A stretch of 64,000 nucleotides of DNA from Nereocystis luetkeana (taxonomy: Eukaryota > Sar > Phaeophyceae > Laminariales > Laminariaceae), in the NCBI GenBank assembly GCA_031213475.1, contig JARUPZ010000011.1, positions 1,860,001 through 1,924,000 on the forward strand. Reading direction: 5' to 3'. The translations under genes were made by a program, and so were the position numbers. Numbering within the stretch: position 1 is the stretch's first letter; every line of letters begins with the position of its first letter. Under the pieces are notes generated by a model that had not been told where the DNA came from, did no database searches, and saw nothing but the letters and a program-made list of their open reading frames with translations. Below are positions 1 through 12,600 of the stretch, one piece after another.

Positions 1-472
1 CGGGTGTCCTACGGTAACCTTAGCCCCGGGCGCCCAGCAATTTTCTGGGAATTTTCTAGGAAGTTCTCTGGAATAAGGTGATATGAGAGAGTATGTGTGC
101 ACTATCAACCATTACACCCAAGCTGGGCCAAGTCGTACGTAATCACTACTGGTCCGTGGATCAATTTGTTGTTCACCCGCGCCCAGCTGCTTTACAGTGA
201 GGTCACCACTCACGACTTGAGCAAAACAATAGAATAGGACATTGGAAACAATATCGCTAGCGAAGCAGCCCTATGGACAACAGCAGTAGTGACAGTGCCA
301 ACATCAATTGAAGCAACGCAAGCAGCAAAAAATAACAACAGCACCAACAACAACATCACTCCCACCTGAAACAACAACATCAGCAGCACCACCATTAACG
401 ACAACACCACCTCGACAACCACCAACACAAATAACATCAACAGCACCACCACCAACAACGCGGGACACTTGC

Positions 473-667
473 CTTGTCGTCAATGGAAGTTTCGATGCCC
501 ATTTCCTTGGCCAAGAAGGGTGCGTTGATCAAGCTGGGCGCCGTTTTGCATTCCTTGGTGTACTGTAGCAGCCCCTTCATCACCGTCGCCAGGATGACTT
601 GTCGGGCCGCGCTGGCCTCGATGTTTGCCGCCTTTCCTCCGTACGTCCTAAGCCCCACTTTCACCAC
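473..667 (-). CDS. PGDH exon 10 (last exon in window)
   Basis: Residues 368-432, [16 protein letters not shown] to [12 protein letters not shown], matching the intervening (ASB) domain motifs AAVLKGLL and NAPxLAKExGI. The acceptor is TTGTAG|GTG. The donor reads AAG|GCAAGT, a standard GC-AG type 5' site. The coding sequence must continue left of base 1. Confidence 0.92.
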
Positions 668-3600
668 CTACAAATGCACCATTTACAGTTCATGCAGACC
701 ACTATCAATCATTATATCAATCAATCAACCAACCAAACAACCAATCAACAAATCAATCAATCAATCAATCGATCGATCAATCGATCGACCAACCAACCAA
801 CCGTCAATCAATCAGCGAATCAATCGATCAATCAATCGACCAATCAACCAACCATCAATCAATCAACGGATCAATTAATTAATCAATCAATCAATCAATC
901 AAACCAACCAATCGATCAAAAATAAGTCAATCGATCGAAGGTCAATACATGCTGAGTCAACATCGACGCGATCGGTCGGTAGTGGTCGATCGGCCAGGCC
1001 TTCGGTTAGGTTCGGTTGCTATGTTATATGTTCCGTTTGTGTCATTTCGGTGTTCTGGTTTGTTTTCATACCCTTTGGTTTCGTTTCATTCCATTTTCTC
1101 TTTCCTTTTGGTTCCGTTTAATCTAGAATTCCTCGTTCTTGCTGACGAAAAATAACGGGCGAAAAAGAGCACCCGAGACTTGCAGCCCACCGTCGTAAAC
1201 CCGCAATATTTCATCACTCCTCACATAAATACACCATCGCCCTGGCAACACATGGCTGATTTGGCACGCTTTCGCGCGAGCCTTGGCTTCAACCACTGGC
1301 AGTGCCACCACAGGACCCGTATGGTATTGCGGTGCACGTACTATTTTGTGCTTGTTCTTCTCCCGACGGCACGTTTGTTGAGGGTGTCTTTGTTACCACG
1401 TGCTATTGATATAGATATCAGGGGCATGGGCTAATCGGAGAACCTCGTCAATACCATCACCATCATGAACATCGTCATCGCCGTCGTCATCAACATCAAC
1501 ATCATCGTCATCACCACCGCCATCACCACCACCATCACCATCATCAGCACCGCCACCATCATGGTCCTCATTATCATCATCATCATCATCGTCATCACCA
1601 CCGTATCATCAACATCAACATCATCGTCATCACCACCGCCATCACAACCACCATCACCACCACCATCATCATCATAATAATGTCACCACCACCACCATCG
1701 TGATCATAATAAAATGATGATGTGCAAAAACTACACCTACCCCTCAAGTACTGAAAATGTCACACCTTTGAGGAGCTGATCTGCGCTTGCATCTTTCCTA
1801 TCCGCTCGGCAAGGATCATGTAAGGCCGCATCGCAGCCTGAACACGCGCAAAAGAGACAAAACACATAAACAGGGAGGCGTCAAGGGCCAGGGGACAGGG
1901 ACGAGGAGTTCCAAGCAAACGGGATGTCGAGTGGAGTGGATGGGGGGCGTGGCACGAATATCAGAATAGTCATATACCACTCTGACCCAAAATATAAGGA
2001 TCGTTTGGATTGAATCATTATATGCTAATTATCCCTATATTGCGGGTCATAGTGGTATAGAATGAAGAAAGCACAGGCGCTTCACCACCGCCACCACCAT
2101 CACCAACACCACCTCTACCTCCTCCGCTACCACCATCCCACAACTTGCACCAATACAGCGCATCGGCTCAGTCGAACTATTTTGATAGGATGAGGCAGTG
2201 TGGGTCGAGATGGAAATAGTGCGTCGAGCGTGGTGGTGGTACGTCTGGGTGCCTGGGCGATGCGGAAGAACTGTCGGTAACGACGATATCAATCAAATAT
2301 CAACCATCTGCAACTAACGACCAATAGCACGGAACCGGCGGGATTGCGAGGGGCAGCAAGCAGTCCGCCAATGCCATGTTGAGTAGGGTATTTACTCTGG
2401 GGAACTCGGGTACCAATCCTGGTCGTTTTGGTCATACTCGGGTTGATACCCGGGAACTCCCAGAGGATAACACCCGGGTACCAACCTGGCTGTTTGGGTC
2501 ATACTCGGGTTGGTTCCCGGGTATCCCCAGAGACTATCCCGGGTAGCCCCAGAGTATACTCGGGTTGATAACCGGCGACCCCCAGAGTATACTACCCGGG
2601 TACCAACCTGGCTGTTTTGGCCATACTCGAGTTGGTTCCCGGGCACCCCCATAGTATATCCCGGGTACCCCCAGAGTATACTCTGGGGAACCCGGGCACC
2701 AAACCTGGTTGTTTTGGTAATACTCGGGTTGGTACCCGAGCACCCCCCGAGTGTACTCTGGGGTACCCGGGTACCAAGCCTGGCTGTTTCGGTCATACTC
2801 GGGTTGGTACCCCCGTACCTCCCGAGTGTATATGTATACTCTACCAAACACACCTTACAGTAGCACTGCGGCGTAGCAGTCCGCCAAAACAAAAATCAGG
2901 TCGATGTATAATAAGTCTAATTTGCCAGACGGCGCTCACGCGAAGAGTTTGGAAAAAAAAAAAACTGGTGAGATGAGTGCGAAAGATAGAGCAATTCGTT
3001 CTGTGAACGGAAATGGTATATATGGTGACGAACGGTACCAAATAAGACAAAAACGTGATAAGACAAGAAAACTAGAGAAACTCAAGAACGTAAAAAAAAA
3101 CGAAGACTAGGCAAGGCAAGGCAAGGCAAGGCAAGGCAAGGCAAGGCAAGGAAAGGCAAGGCAAGGCAAGGCAAGGCAAGGGGAGGCGAGGCGAGGCAAG
3201 GCAAGGCAAGGCGAGGCAAGTGCAGGCAAACACGGATCACGCACTTCGTTAGCGACGGCCATGTAGGAGACGTTGACAACGCCGGTGTAGGCCTTGCCCT
3301 CCAGGGTGTCGCACATCTGCACCGCCACATCTCTCGCCACGTTCACCTTCACGATACAAACCAAACCACGAGTGGACGCACACCATAAAGAGGCGAGACA
3401 ACACCACCATCACCACCACCAAGAGCAACCGCAGCAACAGCGATATCACCAACGACCGCAACGAACACAGCAGCAACAACAACGGCACGAGGGGCAACAT
3501 CAGCAGCAACAGCAGCAACAATAACAGCACATGAGACAACAACGAGATTTCAATAGGGCAGTAAGGCGTAATAGAGGGGGGGGGGGGGGGGGGGTGGAAA

Positions 3601-6600
3601 CAGGTGGGACATGCGACAAGGCGACAAGAGGTGAGGCTCGGGAGCTCGCGTAAGTATGGATACGTGCGAGTATCTAAAAACTACTTTCCCACCTGGCAAC
3701 ATTTCGAGAGGGCAACGTTACGAACTGTACAAGTGCTGCTGCTGCTGCTGCTGCTGCTACTGCTACTGCTGCTGCTGCTGCTGTGGTTTGGCGCATCAGT
3801 TACCCCCAGAGCCTACCACAAAGCCTGGGTGGGCGTGAAAAAAACACGCACACGACACACGACCGAAGACACTCAGCCCTCCTGCGACGAAAAAAAAACT
3901 CTCACAGTAACCTTCGGGGCAGCACGGACGACCTCAGTCCTCAGAAGCAGGCCAACCCCTTGCACTACCCGAAGCCAAAACAAATCGACGTCAGCAGCAG
4001 ACTACTGCACGCCTATACTCGTTTTTTGCCTCTGTTTTACTACCGAGGTATTTCTTCCACTCCAGAGTTATTGGAGCCTGTCCTGCGACCACGGACTGCA
4101 TTGTATTGTTAGTTAATGTGAGAACAACAATAACAACAACTCGTAGTGCCGTATCACACTATTACGTAGGACCATAGTAAATAGGACCAAATATTGTTAG
4201 TAAAAATAGGGGGAACATATAGGTTTTTGTGTGTACCGTAGGTCCTATTTACTATGGCCCCCCGCAATAGGGTGATGAGATAGCACACCCCCCCCACTGG
4301 AATGAGTTTCCGAGACGACTTCCCACGAAACTAAGAGGGACAGTACCACTTTTTGACCCAACTGTCAATGGGACTGAGGAACTATTACACCCAAAATTGT
4401 TTTTTTCCTCATCCAACATTTTTCGTAATGAACCTGAGGCCACATGACCCGTCGGGTTGGACTCACATATATTTTTTTCGTCTCAAAGTCGGTTTTGAGC
4501 GGAGTAGCGAGTTCCTTAAGCGACGAAAAAAGAATCGGAAAAAAAAATCCCGGTGCACCCCAATACCGCAGAAGCATGCATCACCACAACACCCACGTCG
4601 AAAACCGTGGCTTCGGGAAGACGCGTCGTTCGGCATCTACTTGCGCCCTCCGCGGTGCTCATAAAATCAGCTCGGGAGGTCGTTCGAAGGGGTGTGTTAT
4701 CTTCTCTATCTTCCGCATGTTACCACTTCTCTTCCTGGATGTATTGATGTAACAACAGTCTGTACATGGCCGCATTGGGCGTTGACTTCCCACAGGGAGG
4801 TTAGCGATCGTTTTCTCAGCGCTCGTTTTTTTTTGCCAGAACTATGGGAAGGAAGGTTTGCCGATACCGAACAACATTAAGGTGTTTTTCGGAAAAAAAA
4901 AATCTGGTCGAGACCCGTCCGAAAAATACAATTTTCCTACTTAAGTTTCTGTAGCCGGCACCATTACCGTTGCTACAGCAGTAGGAGGAAAAAACTATCA
5001 ATAGCGCTGATAAAAACGATTGCATCACCCCTGTGCGACTTTTACGCTTTTGACAAGGATTTTACACGCTCGGGACAGTGGTATACAGTACCAGGTACTA
5101 CTGTGTTCTGTCCCTAAATATTATAAACGTTTTGTTCGAATGTTAGTGTAAAAAAGCTCCGTATGTTTAGGGACAGTTTATATCCCGAAATATGAGCAAC
5201 TTTACCCCAAAAATGAGCAACTTTTTGTTTGAATATTAGGGTGAAATAGTTGCTTATATTTAGGAACAGGCAGTTCTTGATCTTTGAGGACAGATTCTGT
5301 CCCGAAATATGACCAAGTTTTTGTTTGAATATTAGTGCGAAAAGGTGTATTGCATTTAGGCGCACGCGACACTCAGAGGAATAGAAAAACCCTTACCCAC
5401 CTAGACTTGACTTAACTTGACATGACTTTTTTTCAGACTCATGCTCCGATCGTAGAATATATTAATAGTATACCTCATACAGTATACCATCTACTTGTAA
5501 TTTTTCCGAGCCTCCTTCCTCACTTGAGGAGCTTCATACTTAATGTAAGTCAAACAAAAACTGACTTTTAAATAGAAAACAGCCTTCAATACGTGCAACC
5601 TAATGAAAAACATTCCCATACGGCCCAGGTGTTTCGACGAGTAATTTTGTAGTATTGTGCAACACAACAGGGATGTGTATTTTTATTTTTTAACAGTTAA
5701 TAGTAACATGGGTAGTTCCTTGCGTGGGGGATCTATTGATCGTTCCTGGTACGTAGTCAGTCAGAAATATTCAAGGGCTACCCCTGTTGTACCGCACCAC
5801 GCATCTATAAACGTCACAAACACACAACCCCGCGTCGTCACCCCTTCCTACCTGCGCCTCCTCCGTGGAAGCCCCCAAGTGCGGCGTGCAGACGAGCCTG
5901 GGGTGTTGCAACAGCTCTCGGGAGGACTCCGGTGGGGGCTCGGAGCTGTACACGTCAAGAGCAGCAGAGGCTACCTACAGCAGCAGTAGCAGCAGGCGTC
6001 AAGAAGCCCATTGCCACCACAGTACATATGATTGCATCGAGCGAGCAACGAGCAGGAGTTGCGGAGGACGAACAGGCGGGGCGGGACGGGAATGGGGGGA
6101 AAAGGGGGCGTCGATCAAGCCGCTTACGTCTGTCTAGCGAAGCCGGAGGGGAGGGTAACTGCCTCGTCATGATGGTCAATGATGTGCAGAACCTCCAACG
6201 CCTCTTTACTGCCACCAGCGAAGGGTCGCGAAACCATTTGCCTGGAAGTGGAATGCACTTGAAACGTTTACAGAATGCATCCGGTCTGTATACTCAGCGA
6301 CAGACTCCCCCCCCCCCTCTTTTTTCCCCCATTCAAGCTACTCTATTCGCCCTTCTTGGTAACTCACTCAGATATATCGTGGGCTCTTCTACCCCCAACC
6401 CACTATTACGGGGGACCATAGTTAATAGGACCTATGGTATACATAAAAACCTATATATTTATCGATTTTTACTAACAATATTTGGTCCTATTAACTATGT
6501 TCCCCCGTAATAGAGTCTCGTATAATTGCCTTGGAAGGCAAGTTTATCGCGAGAAGGGTTGAGCACTTTCTGCCCTCCTTGGAAGGCTAGCGGAAAGTGA

Positions 6601-9600
6601 AGCACATGTACTGCTGTAGACACCTTGAAAACCGCTAACACGGCTCTCGGTAGAAAAACCAACCCGAGCGCTAGACGCCGCTCTGGCGCGCATCCTGCCC
6701 TTCCCGGCGAAGAGCCCAGCCGACGGCAGAGACAGACAAGAAAGAGGACGCGCGTATGACTTCACTGGCGTGCGTACTGCTCTCTGCTCTGCACGCATAG
6801 AAATATCAAAGAAAGTATCCTTTTGAAACGTCCTTCTTGACACAACCTTTCGACACATGCTGCTGTTACAGCAGGGGTGAAGCTAATTGTTTCCTCGCCC
6901 ACTCGTCAGAGGAGCTCTAAAAAGCGTGACAGTGTGACGCCCAATCCCAAGGCGTACGAACATACGATACTACTGTAAAACACTAACGGTGTTTCGACGA
7001 GGGTGAGTAGTTCCTGAAATTTCCGCAAACAAGAGCGTTGAGTTCGCACACACATCTTAGGCGCGGTCGCTTTTCGGCGCCCGATTCCATCCAGGGGCGG
7101 GAAGGTTTCTTGCCAATACCCAACAAGCTTGTTTTCGGAAAATATCTGGTCTAGAGAGAGCCTTCCGAAAATAGAGTGTTCCACGTTAGCACTCTTACCG
7201 TTCGGCCGAAAAAGCGAGCGCTGAAGTACGAACGCGCTCGTGCCCGAAGTTGGCACTCTTTTTTACGCTGAGGAACCCGTCAGTCCCGACTGCAGCAGTT
7301 TTTCCAAAAACTGCTCCCTCGATCGCAGAACCCCATTCTTTCTCATTTCATTTTTGTATGGGTTTGATTCGATGCTACCTGAACTTTTTGTTTTCGTTCT
7401 TGTTCTTACGATGACACAAAAAAAAAACGCACCTTGCCCGAGTTGAGAGCCTTGAGCAGAGCAGCCTCATCAATGATCCCGCCTCGAGCGCAGTTGACGA
7501 TTATTACCCCGTCCTTCATCTGTTACACACGCCACATCAACCAGTGACAACCGTGCAATACCCGGGCAACAGCAGCAGCGAGGGGGGGGGGAAAGGAGAG
7601 TCACCACCAACGTCAAGAGGTCCGCCACGGCACATGGTCACGGAGAGGGGTAGAGCGGGTACCTATCGATGAGTTCATCACGTTGCCAACAAGAGGCGCG
7701 TGAGAAGGGCTTTGTATACGTCACCCACAAATTATCGGGCAAAAAGTATTCAGCGCTTGGAATGACCGGGTCGCACATTTGGAAGCCTCAAATGGGGGTA
7801 ACAAAGGGGTCCTGAGGTATTTTGAGGGCTTTTTCGAGGGGTCTTGGACCTTTCCTAACAATTTTATCGGGTACCTCGAAAAAGTATCTTGAGAGGAACC
7901 TTGAGAGGAGCTTAAAAGGGAAGGCAATGCTCTCTGTGGTGGTCAGGGACATGTGAGACAATGCGTTCCGCCGTTGCGTTGGTCCTGCTTCGTACGGGTA
8001 CATCCACAGCAAAAAATCAAGAATCATTTTTTTCTTTTCGTCGTGGTGTAGAGCGGGAGTTGGTATTGACGCCGAGGCTGGCTTCATTATGGTTGTCTGT
8101 CGCTCTGCAAACACAGTAGACCACGCAGTAATGTCGCTTTGCCATACACACCAGGAATAGATGAAAGGCGGCTGTGGCAGGGACTCCGCCATGGCGGGAT
8201 CTGACTCGCTAGCCATGCCAGCCGTGGTGGACCCCCAGAACAACGAGTGACGGGGCTCCTTTACTGAGGACGTATACACCGACACGAAATATATTTGCAA
8301 CCCGTTTTACAAAAAAAACTCGTGATACGCCTAGCCGATGACGAGATTGTTCATCGAGTCGACGATGAGATTTTTCTTCGAGTCGATGATGAGATTGTTC
8401 ATCGAGTTGCGACTACATGCTGGTTTTATTAAAGAGCTGAGTGGTAGGGCACTTAGGTCCAATATCCACCCCTCAAAATACCCCCCAAACTGCCGAAGTC
8501 TCTGGCTTGAGGCCGCACCTGCGCGATGGAGTCATCGTTGACAAGGTCTTGAGTGTCGGGTGTTAGGGGTGTGTGGAGGGTGATAAAGTCAGACTTTCCC
8601 CAGACGTCGGCGAGGTCCATCAGCTGGATGCCGAGCTCCGCAGCCGCGTCCTTTGGGAGGGCAGGGTCGAACCCGATCACTTCCATGCTGCGAGCCGCAG
8701 CGATATACGAGAGGGAGAGGAGGAGGGAGAGGGAGAGGGAGTGGTGTCAAGCGGTAAAGCGTGGACCAAGAACAAAAAAAGCGCCATCAATGAAGGCAAA
8801 GTGTTGGGGGTTATCGTGTGATACCCTACGGACTACAATACCTTGGCTGCAACTTCTATTTCTGTTTGGTTCGGTTCGGTTCGGTTCGGTTCGGTTCGGT
8901 TCGGTTCGGTTCGGTTCGGTTCGGTTCGGTTCGGTTCGGTTCGGTTTGTTTTGGTTCGGTTTGGTTCGGTTCGGTTCGATCCGATTGGGTTGGGTTGGGT
9001 TCGGTTTGGTTTGGGTTTGGGTTGGTTCGGGTTGAGTTGGGTTGGGTTCGGTTCGGGTTGGGTTCAGTTCGGCAGCCGCTAGACAGCGCGTACGGTAAAG
9101 GAAAAACTCACTCGAAACCCTGGGCCCACTTGGCCACCGTCTGGCCGATCCTCCCGCAGCCGATAATGGCCAGGGTCTTCCCCTTCAACTCCAGCCCCAT
9201 GAACTTCTTCCTCTCCCACTTGCCCTGCTTCATCGAGATGTCCGCCTCTGCGATTCTCCTGCAGCGCACCGTGAACATGACGGCAACGACAACGCCAAAC
9301 GATGAGGACGACGGGGATGAGGCATTATTTACTTCCTTACAGTCTCTCAGGTCTTAATATTACGGAACACATCAATAGTAGTAATCAAAACCAAATATGG
9401 TATGTAAACATGGGGGATACGTGGTTTTCGGGTACATCGTCGGTTCTGATTTCTATGCCCCCCGGTAATCGTACTGCAAATTCCATCCCACACTATTTTC
9501 AAGTACCTTGTCCCCAAAACCGTCGGTGGCGTTCCAAAGAGGTTAAGGAGACTCGTCGGTCACAGTGCGGTAGGGATGTTCGATTTTCAAGATCAATTCA

Positions 9601-12600
9601 ATACGCTATTTTGGATGTGTAGTGAATTCGAAAGTCGGTTTACTTGGATATGAAACCGGTACGTTGTACGTAGTGCAGGCAACTGTCGACGCCTGTGTTA
9701 TGAAACCACAACTCGCTCTGTTTTTTTTACTCTACCCGAGCCTCTCTCTAGCGCCAGCCGAAGTGCATGCTCTACCGCTGCAGCACTGACATCTGAGGCA
9801 AGTCAAAACCTGTCAAACCAACGCAATGCACGCTGATCTATGTCTAGTATGCGCCTACGGAACGAGCGCTCCGATAAAACAACGTAGCACATGCTCCATC
9901 CGCCCTATAGCCCAGTTCACCTCCACCACTATCTCCAACACCTCCCATCAGCCCCAATAGCCGACTTCACCTCCACAATCAGTCTGAACAGCAGCAGGCC
10001 AATGCGGTGCGCCTGGAATTTTCTGAGAATTTTCTGAGGCTGCTTCCACTCCTGAGGAGCTTCATACTTCACCCAGAAACGGGCTTCAAGATACAATTAA
10101 CAAACCCCACCCGACGAGCAGTCCCATGGCCTAGCTATATAAGATTGTAACGAAAAACGATTGAAAAAACTAACCATGTTGGGCACGTAGTCCTTCTGTT
10201 GCTCTAATCACAAGCCCTATCAGCCAGAAACAACATTTGCCTTGCAAGGCAAAACGTGCTACATTGGTATATAAACACCCCTACCGTACAACGCGTCCGC
10301 AGCAGCAGCATCAAACAAAACATCGTCCGCCAAGTCGAGCTTCGCACCTGGCGGCTGTGCACAGAAGCGAGATGGCCAGCTGCGCCGTAGACACCGTGTT
10401 CCCCCCGGGGGTGTTCATGACCAACACCCCCTTTCGGGTGGCCTCCGCAACATCGATGTTGTCGATGCCCACACCCGCCCGGCCGATGACCTTCAGGTTC
10501 GTCGCCTTCGCCAGGAGCGCGGGGGTAGCCTATAATAGTGATGCCGTGCGCGGGGCCGGGGTGCGGGGTTAGTTTTCATTTTTTGCGCCTTGATACCCGC
10601 GCTAAGAAAAATCTGAAACCTACAGGATGATTGATACCACCCCAGCCGGAAATATAAGGAACGCTGGGGTACAAAAATGAAGCCCAAACGGTGCTGAAAT
10701 TTCCGGACAGAGGGGTACTCGCTAACTCTTTTTTTTTAAAGGTACTAAAAATACGTCAGCTTTGCTTTTCGTCAGCTTTGCTTTTTGGCAGTGTAAGATA
10801 CATAAATGGCCCCAAATTAGATACAAGCATGTTGCCCCCCATAACGCGCCTGCGGTCCTGAAGGGATAATAGGACTGCAGTCCCGTTTTGGGGGCAAACT
10901 ACTTAGAATTTGACTGGTATGTGCCCATAAACGGGATTGCAGTCCCAAAGGGGTTAAGCTCGGTAATAAATCGGTAGTCAGGCCTAAGCGTTGAATCGCT
11001 CGTAGAGGCGTGTTACCATAGCCGTACATATAAATACGTATACACTACTGCTGTAGGCAGACTTGTTTCTGAAGATTCGTCACAACCTTCGTGGGGCCGG
11101 GAAAAATCAAGCCTTGGATCGTTTGGAGGCATCACCACAGTCGTGCTATACCGAGTGCGCATCCCTTGCACGGGCCTCGGTTGGGGTAGAAAGCTACCAG
11201 TACGAGGAGCGCAAGCCAACCCCCCACACTCTGTAGTGACAATATACAGTATACTGAACGAGCATCTCGCCGTCGCTTCAGCTGGTACCGCACGTACAGT
11301 AAATTGGGGTTGATGAGGTCTCTTTGCTGCGATCAGCCGGAGACTCTCACCAAGGGCTACTGCGCCCGCGTGGGTTCGACGACAATCAACGCGGCACCTC
11401 GTGGCAGAGAGTAGTTGCTCTGGTAAAAAAAAAGGTATACCTTGGTGGCGGAGCGGATGACCATGCCGTCATAGTTTCCGACGATGCCGTGGAGCTGCTC
11501 CACGGAAAGCTTGTTCTTCACATCCGGCTGGTGACCCCGCTCTTGGAAGATGTCCACGCAAACCTGTAAAAAAAGTCAAACAATACGAACATCAAAAAAA
11601 TATATATATATACGTATTATATATATATAATAGTCTATTATATAAAAGTGGTCTATGTACACAATGTGTAAAAGGTGGTTGGCTAAAGAAACCGACCAAA
11701 AAACACCAGACATGTGCTTTATTGAACAGGGATATAGTATGATATCAATCGTATTGGAGGAGAAAAACGTATTACGCCACCCCTAACTGTCCATAGTATA
11801 ACAGGCAGCACACACCGAATCTGCATTCGCGTGCCAGATATATCACTACTGCTATTAGTATAGAAGGATGCACGATACACTCCCACTCCACCGGAGGCAG
11901 AAATACGAATTATATGTACGTACTACTGTTGTTGTTTTCACATCAACTTTGCGCCTAAAAACCTAGACCGTGGTCGCAGGATGGGCTTTAATACCTCTAG
12001 AGTAGACTAATACCCCAGGCAAAAAAAACACAACGCCAAACAGTACACATCGAAACTGAACAACAACGTACACCTCAAACAAGAACATAGTGGCATCCGC
12101 ATACGTATGCACTACACACATACAATGTACGAGTACTGTTGTACCCGTGATGGTACACGCTCACACGGTGCGGCCGACTATACCGCCAGTCTCGTTTCTT
12201 TTCGTCGCAAAGCCCGGTCCCGAAATAGTGGTTGATCGCTATTGTTTTTTTTTGAAGTGTTAAGAATGCCTGCAAGGCTTCCCCCCTTTACAACTGCACC
12301 CTCCATTCCGCGGATAAAACCACTCGCAAATATACTAGGGCCGTGTTTTCACAGTAACGAAAGGCCTTATTCAACCCTCTCCGCACTTCGGAGAGGAAGA
12401 TTGACTATGAAAATTGACGATTGCAGCAGCGGTCACCGCGCGATTCGGAGATGATGGTATCCACTGTGGTAATAATCGATCGGTGTCCGAGTCGCAACGC
12501 AAGGAGTCGTACGGCACGGCGCAAGATGGTACTACCCGCACCACTGGGCGCTGACGCTACCAACCATTGTTTCGAGGAGAACAAAGTTACCAACTATTGT

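Noticed and set aside
1..472. Search for the next PGDH exon (ACT domain)
   Set aside because: No segment gave ACT-like sequence with a plausible acceptor; the exon is probably outside the window.
2392..2892. 166-codon and overlapping open frames
   Set aside because: They are frames through the CCCGGGTA minisatellite, open in several registers on both strands.
3107..3364. Leu/Pro/Cys-rich frame extending PGDH exon 8
   Set aside because: The part beyond the GAA|GTGCGT donor is the (AAGGC)n repeat translated, not protein.
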